35,849 bases of DNA. Origin: a virus. The stretch spans positions 1 to 35,849 of IMG/VR virus record IMGVR_UViG_3300035212_000044, one strand, 5' to 3'. Of the stretch, positions 16,116 through 22,452 are shown one piece after another. Each line of letters starts with the position of its first letter. The first letter of the stretch is position 1. The translations under genes and the position numbers were made by a program. Below the pieces are notes generated by a model. It had not been told where the DNA came from, made no database searches, and saw only the letters and a program-made list of their open reading frames with translations.

Positions 16116-16322
16116 ATGATTCTATCTCCAATTGTCAACACCGACATCAAGATGCCAAAGCAAATGCTTGACGCACTTGGCTTGCATGAAACCAGGTGCG
16201 TTGTCACCGGCGTAAGCGTTGTCACCGAAGAATCGGTGCGGGCATTCCTGTCTGCTCGGTACGGTGAAAAATTCGCCAGCAAATTTAACCCCAAATTCCT
16301 GTTCAGTATCCCAGGCGCTTGA
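16116..16322 (+). CDS. Isolated plus-strand small protein within the late region
   Basis: 68 aa. The sequence looks protein-like: MPKQMLDALGLHETRCVVTG, then a VSVVTEESVRAFLSARYGEKF segment. It is not recognised. It is the only convincing plus-strand gene inside the minus-strand late block, and it has its own operator-type promoter. The ATG falls 6 bp after the -10, so the message would be leaderless; a GGAG at 16110-16113 is too close to the ATG to act normally. Its 3' end overlaps the end of the 470-aa gene by 20 bp. The competing minus-strand frame here is less protein-like. A regulator made with the early genes is possible. Confidence 0.45.
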   Translation: MILSPIVNTDIKMPKQMLDALGLHETRCVVTGVSVVTEESVRAFLSARYGEKFASKFNPKFLFSIPGA

Positions 16323-17715
16323 GCAACTGGTTGGTGATGACTCCCGCGTAAGGGTGCATTTGCATCGCCCTTAAATCTGATGCCCTCGGATTTTTTGGGT
16401 CCGGTATGCCACGGCCTTGAACCACTTGCGGCAACAACTCAAACACATTGACATCTTCAGCCAAGGTGCCAATGCCCTGACCCGGCACCCCACCTGGGTA
16501 CGCCGGATGCGTCGATCTCAACAACGGGCTTCCAGCAAAGATCTCACCCACGTTCATCACACCACCCTCTTGCGCAGCCAATTGCGCAGGGTCAGACACG
16601 GCCAACCTTGCGCCACCAATGTTCAGACCTCCAGTATTGCGGAAATTGGTGTCCATCATATTTTTCACGGCCTTGCGCACCTTGTCTGGCGCATCGCGGA
16701 ACTGCTGCACACTGGCCGGATCTGACACACCAGACCAATCAGGAATCATCTTCTTGATCGACTTGTCTAGGCTTCTCTTTTGAATTTTCCCCATCGCGCT
16801 GTCAGCATACGCCAACATCGTCTCACCCGTCATTTGCGCAAAATCACCACCAGTTGGCGCCATGCGATACGGCAAATACAAAGGATTCTGACCCGTTGCG
16901 CTCTTGACCTCTTCCGCATACTTCATCAAAGCCTTGGCCGGCCCTTGTCCAGATGCCCACACCTGACCAGGATTGCTGAACATGTAGTCCTGACCGCCAC
17001 GCAACTCCACCGGCCTGTTAAACCGCACATCATTGATGCCCACCAACTTACCACCAGCAGCCGTCCTGTCAGCCATGCTCGTGATAAACGGCCTGCCCTC
17101 AAAATCAGCCAGTGAAACAGCCGGTGCATTCGCCGCACCAGGATTCAACTGAATGTCCCGAGTCATGCCACGCAAACGCTCTTGCTCCAACACCCTCGGG
17201 TCATACCTCGGGTCAAATGCACCAAACCCACTGCGGCCAGATGGCGGCACAGCAAAGTTCACAGGCGATGGCGCAAACGCAGCCGGCACGCCAGGTATCG
17301 TTGACTGCCCAGACATCATGCGTGCAGCCAACTCCTCGCCAGCCATACGGCCACCAGCCATCGCAGCCCTGCGTGCCTGCCTTGCCGCCTCCAGCGTCGC
17401 CATCGTCACCGGTTGCGCCAGTGGTGCTACGGCCATTGCCGCCTCAATTGCCTCTGGCCTGATCTGGGTGGTCATCCCTCTGCCAGTGGTCAGTGGCTCA
17501 CCATAGGACAGCCGGTCCAGCGTCTGACTCACCGCTGGCAGTGACAAGAACTGCGCCATGCCCTGCATCTGCTGCGTGCGCTGCGGTGCGTAAGACGCAG
17601 CCGCCAAATCAGCCAAGTACCCAAGCACCTGGTTGCGCGGGGTCGCACTCATGGTGTCTTGGTACGCCAGCCTGTTGGCTGGACGCTGGGCTAAAGCGTT
17701 TTGGTAGATCGGCAT
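16303..17715 (-). CDS. Large conserved phage protein of unknown function between the terminase genes
   Basis: 470 aa. The N-terminal 200 residues are Ala-, Met- and Arg-rich and helical (AAMAVAPLAQPVTMATLEAA, RQARRAAMAGGRMAGEELAA). The C-terminal 280 form a compact conserved domain (DFEGRPFITSMADRTAAGGK, PVELRGGQDYMFSNPGQVWA, NPLYLPYRMAPTGGDFAQMT, DVNVFELLPQVVQGRG, MHPYAGVITNQLLKRLGY). I recall similar stretches inside very large ejected 'polyvalent' phage proteins, so this may be a free-standing version delivered with the DNA. That is a weak inference. No Shine-Dalgarno site is seen before the ATG at 17715, where a run of C residues sits instead. No nuclease or protease motif is evident. Confidence 0.75.
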   Translation of the reverse strand: MPIYQNALAQRPANRLAYQDTMSATPRNQVLGYLADLAAASYAPQRTQQMQGMAQFLSLPAVSQTLDRLSYGEPLTTGRGMTTQIRPEAIEAAMAVAPLAQPVTMATLEAARQARRAAMAGGRMAGEELAARMMSGQSTIPGVPAAFAPSPVNFAVPPSGRSGFGAFDPRYDPRVLEQERLRGMTRDIQLNPGAANAPAVSLADFEGRPFITSMADRTAAGGKLVGINDVRFNRPVELRGGQDYMFSNPGQVWASGQGPAKALMKYAEEVKSATGQNPLYLPYRMAPTGGDFAQMTGETMLAYADSAMGKIQKRSLDKSIKKMIPDWSGVSDPASVQQFRDAPDKVRKAVKNMMDTNFRNTGGLNIGGARLAVSDPAQLAAQEGGVMNVGEIFAGSPLLRSTHPAYPGGVPGQGIGTLAEDVNVFELLPQVVQGRGIPDPKNPRASDLRAMQMHPYAGVITNQLLKRLGY

Positions 17716-17724
17716 GGGGGGGAT

Positions 17725-17762
17725 GTTAATTGATTTTTAAAAAAACAAAAAATTAAAAAATG
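17725..17762. other. AT-rich block, possible DNA-unwinding element
   Basis: About 38 bp containing almost only A and T, in runs. It lies beside a GC-rich hairpin and a cluster of DnaA boxes, the usual partners of an unwinding element in DnaA-dependent origins. It also covers the space upstream of the 470-aa gene and could contribute to its promoter. Confidence 0.5.
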
Positions 17763-17793
17763 TTCGTGGGGGTACCGTCACCGTGACCCTTCG

Positions 17794-17827
17794 CCGCCGG
17801 CCCTCCCCCCCCCGCCCTTGCCGGCGG
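17794..17827. repeat. GC-rich inverted repeat in the origin-like region
   Basis: CCGCCGGC (17794-17801) and GCCGGCGG (17820-17827) form an 8-bp stem around an 18-base loop that contains a run of nine C residues (17805-17813). The C run is a likely site of sequencing length error. The hairpin lies between the AT-rich block and the DnaA boxes. Confidence 0.6.
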
Positions 17828-17843
17828 GACGGCCAGCCACGGG

Positions 17844-17932
17844 TTGTCCACAGGGTTTTTGCGCGGGTTATCCACACCAGCCTGTGGATAACTAGGAATG
17901 TAGGCAGTCGGTGTTAATTTTTCTGTGGATAA
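17844..17932. other. Cluster of four DnaA boxes, putative replication origin
   Basis: TTGTCCACA at 17844-17852 (one mismatch) and TTATCCACA at 17868-17876 face one way. TGTGGATAA at 17883-17891 and 17924-17932 are perfect boxes facing the other way. Three perfect 9-mers and one near-match in 89 bp, next to an AT-rich block in a 400-bp stretch without a convincing gene, is the architecture of a host DnaA-dependent origin. The phage encodes its own primase-helicase but no recognised initiator, which fits the use of host DnaA. Confidence 0.72.
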
Positions 17933-17985
17933 CTTGGCATCGACTTTACATAATGGACGTTGTATGAAGTAGACGTACGTTTTTG

Positions 17986-18001
17986 TCAGGGTTAACCCTG
18001 A
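17986..18001. repeat. 16-bp perfect palindrome beside the origin-like region
   Basis: TCAGGGTTAACCCTGA reads the same on both strands. It lies 54 bp from the last DnaA box and about 117 bp past the small-terminase stop. It is a plausible binding site for a dimeric protein, such as a terminase (pac-like) or origin factor. No function is shown. Confidence 0.5.
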
Positions 18002-18117
18002 TGCGTAGCCGGTTGGGCGCGTGTGCGTAACTGTACAAAATCTATGCGTAAAGCGCATAACCCTGCCCCTAACAACACCTAATCCAGCCAAACCCCAACC
18101 GATTACCTCACCAAATG

Positions 18118-18633
18118 TCACGAATCGACAGCCTTACTCTCCACATCCACAACATTGCTTTCATCCTTGAGAACACGCTGCTTTGCTTCTTTGAGCGCAT
18201 CCATGACGCTAATGCGGGTGTCGGTCACGGCAACGTCGATGCGATCACCATATCGTTTGGCGTACAGCTTTGACGCTACCCACTTGCGTGCGTCCACTTG
18301 CATACGTTTTTGCTGAACCCAAGCAGACGCCATTGGTCCTTCCAAGTGTGCTGGCATCTCTTCATCGGACAACTCGATGATCTCTTCAGCCAGTCGATCA
18401 GCACGGCTTTCGGTTGCTCGTTCGTACATGGCGCGGAACTCTGGATTGTTCCGAATCATGAGCATGGCGCATTGGTAGCTGGGCATACCAGGCTGCTTGA
18501 GGGTGCTGGTGATGCTTTTACCAGTTGAGATCTGTTTGCATATCTCAGCCCAGATTGGGTGCTCAATCGGATACAGCATTGGCCTGCCTGGACGATTCTT
18601 CACTGTCATTTCTGACGCCAAGTTTTCAGTCAC
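18118..18633 (-). CDS. Small terminase subunit, Sf6 gp1-like
   Basis: 171 aa from a GTG start at 18633 with AGGAG seven bases upstream. The Sf6-type pattern is clear: GKSITSTLKQPGMPSYQCAM (DNA-binding helix-turn-helix, about residues 38-57), then NPEFRAMYERATESRADRLA and EEIIELSDE, then QVDARKWVASKLYAKRYGDR. In Sf6, gp1 (about 140 aa) forms an octameric ring that recognises the packaging site and delivers DNA to the large subunit. The acidic C-terminus may contact the large terminase. The origin-like region starts directly downstream, so a pac site could be in or near this gene. Confidence 0.88.
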   Translation of the reverse strand: MTENLASEMTVKNRPGRPMLYPIEHPIWAEICKQISTGKSITSTLKQPGMPSYQCAMLMIRNNPEFRAMYERATESRADRLAEEIIELSDEEMPAHLEGPMASAWVQQKRMQVDARKWVASKLYAKRYGDRIDVAVTDTRISVMDALKEAKQRVLKDESNVVDVESKAVDS

Positions 18634-18719
18634 TTGTAGACTCCTAAAAAATAAGGGTACTCACACCGGTGCGGTGCTTTCCCCGAAAGTGCGGCAACTG
18701 CATTTGCACACGCCATCAT
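18630..18719 (-). CDS. Tiny 29-aa frame bridging the RusA-like and small-terminase genes
   Basis: The ATG at 18719 overlaps the RusA-like stop (ATGA) and its stop overlaps the small-terminase GTG start (GTGA). The 90-bp gap is thus filled exactly by one frame encoding 29 residues (MMACANAVAALSGKAPHRCE, then YPYFLGVYK). It is not recognised. It may be a real coupled micro-protein or only a device that carries ribosomes to the terminase start. Confidence 0.35.
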   Translation of the reverse strand: MMACANAVAALSGKAPHRCEYPYFLGVYK

Positions 18720-19054
18720 GCTATCACCTCAATCTCAACCTTGTAAGTCTTAACCGTACCCGGTCGCTGCCTATACTGCCATTCAACCAACTGGCTGCCA
18801 TCATCAATGCCAAGCCAGTCAGCCACCCCATCACGCACAGCCTTAAATCCAGATTGCAGATTATCCCCATCCAAAGCCCTAGGAGCCACTCTGGTGAGCA
18901 CAATCGTGCAAGGTGGGGCCGGAGGTGCAGCAACACTTGCCAGCGCGTTAAACGCCTTCTGGCGCTGACTCTTCACCAACTTCGCCTTCACTGCCCAGTG
19001 CATCCTCATGTTCGCCATGCTGACCACCTTCATGTCCATTTCAACTTCAATCAT
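18716..19054 (-). CDS. RusA-like Holliday-junction resolvase
   Basis: 112 aa, close to E. coli RusA (120). The catalytic region TRVAPRALDGDNLQSGFKAV, then RDGVADWLGIDDGSQLVEW, has the expected acidic set, D62, D64 and D84/D85, with K71 between, like D70, D72, K76 and D91 of RusA. The family cleaves four-way junctions; in phages it resolves branched replication products before packaging. It lies between the primase-helicase and the small terminase, which fits that role. The ATG at 19054 sits immediately after the CGGTAC repeat array, and the next tiny frame overlaps its stop. Confidence 0.85.
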   Translation of the reverse strand: MIEVEMDMKVVSMANMRMHWAVKAKLVKSQRQKAFNALASVAAPPAPPCTIVLTRVAPRALDGDNLQSGFKAVRDGVADWLGIDDGSQLVEWQYRQRPGTVKTYKVEIEVIA

Positions 19055-19082
19055 TCCAACCCCTTAAAAACCCAAATCCCAT

Positions 19083-19392
19083 GTACCGAAGGTTCGACCC
19101 GACTTTGTGTACCGAACCGAAGGGGGTATATATACCCCTTCGGTACGTTTCGGTACAACGGGCAAGTCGGGCATCGGTACGTTTCGGTACGTTTCGGTAC
19201 ATCGGTACATGGTTTCGGTACACTTGGACTGTACCGAACGAACCGAAATCGGTACAGATCGGTACGGTTCGGTACATTTCACCCTCAAAATAATTGCCGT
19301 TTCGGTACATCGGTACATCAATTCTGGCTGTTTCTGGCATGGTCATTGCTTAAATTGCCTCAGAATTTGGTGCCTTCGGTACGGTTCGGTAC
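19083..19392. repeat. Array of 17 CGGTAC hexamers with 10-bp phasing
   Basis: Fourteen CGGTAC and three GTACCG copies. Several are exactly 10 bp apart (19141/19151; 19175/19185/19195; 19250/19260/19270; 19377/19387), often as the unit GTTTCGGTAC. A near-perfect inverted repeat centred on TATATATA lies at 19116-19144. The array fills the gap between the RusA-like and primase-helicase genes, and its last two copies lie inside the 3' end of the primase-helicase gene. Helical phasing suggests protein binding or DNA bending (iteron-like). A mobile or slippage-expanded repeat is the alternative. Frames reading through it are low-complexity and are not called genes. Confidence 0.8.
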
Positions 19393-21395
19393 ACGTCATT
19401 GCGCACGTTGACCATATCCTTTTTAGTCAAACCCTCAACCGATTCTTTGAATCTTCTGGAGTTCAGCCCGTGGCTCTTGGCAGATTCCCGCCACTCATCG
19501 TAGTTCGCTGACACGGCCATACCGTCCAAGCCATCAGCCTGCTTCTTGACCTCAATGGCGACAAGGCAGTTAAGTGCAATCAACTGGTTACCTGGCAAGA
19601 TGGTCCGCTTTTGCACACTGCTGACCAGCCCAGAGATGTCCACGCTGGTGAGGTACGCACCCTTGACTGCATTGCCGTGCTTGTCGAGGATGGGCAGATC
19701 CACTTGGGTAATCTGGAAGTTCTTGGCCGCTGGCATCTCTGCGTCCTTCATCTTCTTGGACTCAAACTGGATGGTTTTGGTGCCCGAATCCAACTGGCAC
19801 TTGTACTCCGCATCCAGTGCGCCTTTCAGGGCTGTGCTGCCCCTGCTTCTGTCCTTGTCCATCGCCCCACTGTGATGGACCACCAGCACGCAGCACTTGT
19901 AATCTTGGCGCAGATACGTGTCCAAGTGCTGAATAAAGCTGTTCATGTCTTGGGTTGAGTTCTCATCCCCGCCCATGTTCCGAGCCAAGGTATCGATCAC
20001 GATCATGGACGGGATGTGCCCACACTCTGCCGACAAGGTTTTGATGGAGTCAGCCACTAGAGCAGCCTCTGTTGCGTCATACAGTTGCGCTGCCCTGTGG
20101 CTTTTGAACAACGGTGCCCCGTCCAATGTGGCCCCATTGCCCAACTCCCAACCCTTAAAGCGCCGAGCCAGTCCGTTGTGGCCTTCGCCGGCAATGTAGA
20201 ACACTGCCCCTTGCTGCACTTGGTGACCGTGCCAATCCTTGCCGGTTGCCACGCAGCAGGCCAAGTCAATGCTCACAAATGACTTTCCCCCACCTGGATC
20301 ACCGAACACCTGCGCCAGCGAATCTGCCTCAATGTAATCATCGACCACCCACTTGATCTCGCTGAGAGTCAAGGCATCTGCTCTCGTGAACTCAAACGCC
20401 AGCTTGTCACGCACAGGCCCAGCCACGCGCTCGATTTGTTCTTTCACGGCATCCAGTCCTTGCAGGCAGTGCAGGTCATTCCAGTCTGTTGGCTTGTTGT
20501 CCACCATGTCAGCATCCCCGAATGATGGATACACAATCTCGCCAAACACCATCGCTGCCGCTGCTCGGCCCTTGGTCACACCAGGGTTGCCCTCAGTGAA
20601 CTGGTCATTGTCAGCGCCGATCACAATCTTGGAGCCGGGGAACATCTCTTTGGCTGCCTTGGCTACCTTGGACAGGTTGCCACAGTCAAACGCCACCATG
20701 ACGGTGTACCCCGTAGCCTCATGAATACTGGCACAAGTGGCAAAGCCCTCACCCACGAACACAATCTTACGATTGCCGCGCAACTCAAAGAAACCACCCT
20801 CAATCTTGCCACCCTTGAGAAACCGTTTGTTGCCTTCTGCGTCAATGGTCTGGTACGACAAGATCTCACCAGACTGGTTGATCACTGGCACCACCAACCG
20901 GCCAGCACGGTCAATCTTGATGCCATGTGCGCTGATGTGTTTCCTCACTAGGTAGGGATGATCATCGCTGGCATCAGCATAGGTGCCGACCTCATCCTCT
21001 GCACGCTCTGCTGCCACTGCTTGGCTGGCAAGTCTCTCAGCATCCTTTTTGGCTTTTAGGTCTGCTACCCACTTGTCATGTTCAAACCTCTCGGTGAACG
21101 ACATGGTGCGGCCAATGTCAGCCACCCACTTGGCCTCAAACGTAGGCTCTTTCCAGCAGCCGGCAATGCCCACTGGCACCTTGCCACTGGTGTGCAAGAT
21201 GTACCACCCGTCAAGTGACCCCTTCTTGCTTGACACATGAGGCACCCTATGGATCTCGCCATCGGCAATCAGGTCTTTGATCAGCAGGCCACTAGCCTCA
21301 CAGTGAGTCCTGAACGCAGCTTCAGGGTTGATCAGGTCTTGGCTTTCTGTTGCTGCCGCAAAGCCATTGGGGAAAATAGATGTAAGGCTGCTCAT
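19350..21395 (-). CDS. Primase-helicase (Toprim domain plus RepA/RecA-like helicase)
   Basis: 681 aa from the ATG at 21395, chosen because it overlaps the regulator stop as ATGA; a longer frame from 21446 would overlap that gene. The N-terminus (about 20-100) is a substrate-like domain (GWYILHTSGKVPVGIAGCWK). A Toprim core carries E216 (VFVGEGFATC) and D261/D263 (IGADND). The helicase part has Walker A GDPGGGKS at 365-372, Walker B MIVIDTLARN at 464-473 and VVHHSG at 505-510. It should unwind and prime at the fork. The C-terminal winged region (about 620-660) ends in VYRTVPKAP, encoded by two CGGTAC repeats, so the array has shaped the protein's end. Confidence 0.9.
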   Translation of the reverse strand: MSSLTSIFPNGFAAATESQDLINPEAAFRTHCEASGLLIKDLIADGEIHRVPHVSSKKGSLDGWYILHTSGKVPVGIAGCWKEPTFEAKWVADIGRTMSFTERFEHDKWVADLKAKKDAERLASQAVAAERAEDEVGTYADASDDHPYLVRKHISAHGIKIDRAGRLVVPVINQSGEILSYQTIDAEGNKRFLKGGKIEGGFFELRGNRKIVFVGEGFATCASIHEATGYTVMVAFDCGNLSKVAKAAKEMFPGSKIVIGADNDQFTEGNPGVTKGRAAAAMVFGEIVYPSFGDADMVDNKPTDWNDLHCLQGLDAVKEQIERVAGPVRDKLAFEFTRADALTLSEIKWVVDDYIEADSLAQVFGDPGGGKSFVSIDLACCVATGKDWHGHQVQQGAVFYIAGEGHNGLARRFKGWELGNGATLDGAPLFKSHRAAQLYDATEAALVADSIKTLSAECGHIPSMIVIDTLARNMGGDENSTQDMNSFIQHLDTYLRQDYKCCVLVVHHSGAMDKDRSRGSTALKGALDAEYKCQLDSGTKTIQFESKKMKDAEMPAAKNFQITQVDLPILDKHGNAVKGAYLTSVDISGLVSSVQKRTILPGNQLIALNCLVAIEVKKQADGLDGMAVSANYDEWRESAKSHGLNSRRFKESVEGLTKKDMVNVRNDVYRTVPKAPNSEAI

Positions 21396-21610
21396 GCCCG
21401 AGCCTCCACCAGTTCTGGCCAGATGGACTGCCAACTGCCTTGGCACACCATCTTGCGCCCCAACCGGCCACCTGTCTCTTGTTCTACCCTCACAGCCTCA
21501 GAGGCCGACATCTCTCTGCGGCCAGTCAGGCACTGGTAGAGATACTGTTCATTGATGCCAACTTTTTCTGCCAGTTGTCGGCGCTCGTCTGGTGTGATTT
21601 GTGTGTTCAT
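21392..21610 (-). CDS. YdaS/Cro-like helix-turn-helix transcriptional regulator
   Basis: 72 aa. The sequence DERRQLAEKVGINEQYLYQC, then LTGRREMSASEAVRVEQETG, has the helix-turn-helix layout of the YdaS/Cro-like family (helix 2 about 12-19, recognition helix about 22-30). The ending WQSIWPELVEA is typical of it. It is transcribed leftward from the control region and heads the primase-helicase unit (ATGA overlap). Three copies of a 17-bp palindrome lie immediately upstream, one over its own -10, so autoregulation and repression of the rightward operon are inferred. No partner CI-type repressor is in the window. The ATG lies 8 bp after the -10-like TAGACT, which suggests a leaderless message. 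Confidence 0.85.
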   Translation of the reverse strand: MNTQITPDERRQLAEKVGINEQYLYQCLTGRREMSASEAVRVEQETGGRLGRKMVCQGSWQSIWPELVEARA

Positions 21611-21618
21611 AGGTGGCT

Positions 21619-21637
21619 GAGTCTAGCAGACTGCTTG
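21619..21637 (-). promoter_or_regulatory. Leftward promoter -10 with operator copy 1
   Basis: The element TCTAGC-AGACT-GCTTGA (21621-21637; one mismatch to the consensus) overlaps a minus-strand TAGACT hexamer (21624-21619). The -35 is weak. It would drive the Cro-like regulator and primase-helicase. Binding here would repress the regulator's own gene. Confidence 0.6.
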
Positions 21638-21675
21638 AACAACAACGCATTAGGGAAAGCACCTATGATTTATTT

Positions 21676-21692
21676 TCTAGCAGGGGGCTTGA
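21676..21692. promoter_or_regulatory. Operator copy 2 over the -35 of the early promoter
   Basis: TCTAGC-AGGGG-GCTTGA, with one mismatch in the right half. It overlaps the TTGACA at 21689-21694. Its centre is 22 bp (two helical turns) from operator copy 3, the spacing expected for cooperative binding on one DNA face. Confidence 0.65.
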
Positions 21693-21716
21693 CAAGATCT
21701 AGCATTACGCTAGAAT
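21689..21716 (+). promoter_or_regulatory. Early rightward promoter with operator copy 3
   Basis: A perfect -35 TTGACA (21689-21694), a 16-bp spacer and -10 TAGAAT (21711-21716) make the strongest sigma-70 promoter in the window. The perfect palindrome TCTAGC-ATTAC-GCTAGA (21698-21714) occupies the spacer and -10. It should drive the plus-strand operon from 21777. A four-codon frame (ATG at 21724) starts 7 bp after the -10 and could act as a leader. Confidence 0.82.
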
Positions 21717-21776
21717 TCATCACATGGCAGGGAAATAGTTCACTGACCATCACGCCAAAAGGCCAAAGGAAACAAA

Positions 21777-21977
21777 ATGAGCAAACCTAATATTTCCCGC
21801 ATCAGCTCTGGTCTGTACTACATCACGGGCCACACTGCTGGTGGTTCATTGGTTCAGTACAGCATCCTTAAAACATCCAACGGTTGGACGCTCACAAATA
21901 CATACGGCAACGGCCTTGAGTTCTACACCGCTTTTGACACTAAGCGTGCAGCAGTCAACGCATTGAGCCTTGCTTAA
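21777..21977 (+). CDS. First early gene, small protein of unknown function
   Basis: 66 aa. The sequence (ISRISSGLYYITGHTAGGSL, then VQYSILKTSNGWTLTNTYGN and a FDTKRAAVNALSLA end) looks like a small compact beta-beta-alpha domain. There is no Cys and no membrane helix. It is the first sizeable gene after the early promoter, with AAGGAAAC before the ATG, so it is probably made early and abundantly. Host takeover or anti-defence proteins often sit here, but no function is visible. Confidence 0.72.
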   Translation: MSKPNISRISSGLYYITGHTAGGSLVQYSILKTSNGWTLTNTYGNGLEFYTAFDTKRAAVNALSLA

Positions 21978-21992
21978 AACCAAATCACCCAC

Positions 21993-22006
21993 GGGGCCAC
22001 GGCCCC
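21993..22006 (+). promoter_or_regulatory. GC-rich hairpin between the first two early genes
   Basis: GGGGC-CACG-GCCCC folds into a short stable stem between the stop at 21977 and the ATG at 22026. No T run follows, so an mRNA stabiliser or mild attenuator is more likely than a terminator. Confidence 0.45.
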
Positions 22007-22025
22007 CTACCATTGAAAGCAAACC

Positions 22026-22193
22026 ATGAACGAAGAAACCAAAAGCAAAGACAAGAGGGTCATCAAGTTGACTCCAGAGGAATACAACGAATTGGAACGC
22101 GCCATGCAATGGCCAGAGGACTTGCCTCAATGGGACAAGAACAACACGCCAACTAACTTTGGCGCTTTGTTTGGCAATTTAACAACCATCTGA
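22026..22193 (+). CDS. Small acidic early protein of unknown function
   Basis: The ATG at 22026 opens 55 residues (MNEETKSKDKRVIKLTPEEY, then NELERAMQWPEDLPQWDKNN and a short tail). The VIKLTPEEYNELERAM stretch resembles an amphipathic helix. The context (tight early operon, 8 bp to the next ATG) supports a real gene. Not recognised. Confidence 0.6.
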   Translation: MNEETKSKDKRVIKLTPEEYNELERAMQWPEDLPQWDKNNTPTNFGALFGNLTTI

Positions 22194-22201
22194 GGCAAAC
22201 C

Positions 22202-22345
22202 ATGAAACACCACAAATACCACTACCACCCACAAGTCAAAGCAGCCAAGTTGCACGCACGCGCAGAGGCTGCGCTTGACTTGGTGCTGGCCCTCGCCATT
22301 GGCATTGGCTTGGCCGTTCTGCTTGTTGCTTGGTGGTCGTCATGA
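22202..22345 (+). CDS. Small membrane protein with a His-rich N-terminus
   Basis: 47 aa. A His-, Lys- and Tyr-rich cytoplasmic start (MKHHKYHYHPQVKAAKLHAR) is followed by one long hydrophobic helix (LDLVLALAIGIGLAVLLVAW, residues about 25-44). This predicts a single-pass inner-membrane protein. The stop overlaps the next start (ATGA at 22342). The role is unknown; early single-helix phage proteins can affect superinfection or host membrane functions. Confidence 0.62.
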   Translation: MKHHKYHYHPQVKAAKLHARAEAALDLVLALAIGIGLAVLLVAWWSS

Positions 22346-22452
22346 AAACCATTTGGATCAAACCAAAAACGCTGACACGTTGCCAAATTCTTGGCGTGTG
22401 TCAATCAAAGCAAGCGCCATCTTGTGCCATGCAATGCCGGAGGTCATCATGA
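22342..22452 (+). CDS. Tiny Cys-containing early protein (36 aa)
   Basis: It is ATGA-coupled to the membrane-protein gene and ends by overlapping the next gene's start. The sequence (MKTIWIKPKTLTRCQILGVC, then QSKQAPSCAMQCRRSS) holds four Cys at 14, 20, 28 and 32, a possible metal site with irregular spacing. It could also be only a translational bridge. Low certainty that the product matters. Confidence 0.42.
   Translation: MKTIWIKPKTLTRCQILGVCQSKQAPSCAMQCRRSS

Noticed and set aside
16088-16294. Minus-strand 68-codon frame between the 470-aa gene and the large terminase
   Set aside because: Its Ser/Thr/Cys-rich product is less protein-like than the plus-strand frame, which also has a promoter.
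17753-18121. Minus-strand 122-codon frame with a GTGA overlap to the small-terminase stop
   Set aside because: It runs through the DnaA boxes, the C run and the GC hairpin, and its product is low-complexity with no conserved-looking segment. The coupling overlap keeps a short product from its start remotely possible.
19047-19346. Minus-strand 99-codon frame across the CGGTAC array (and plus-strand frames over the same bases)
   Set aside because: The product is mostly MYRN/YRTVP-like repeats generated by the hexamers in any frame, so it is explained by the repeat.
19083-19392. CRISPR array
   Set aside because: Repeats are 6-10 bp with irregular short gaps and both orientations, with no 25-40 bp repeat and spacer structure and no cas operon.
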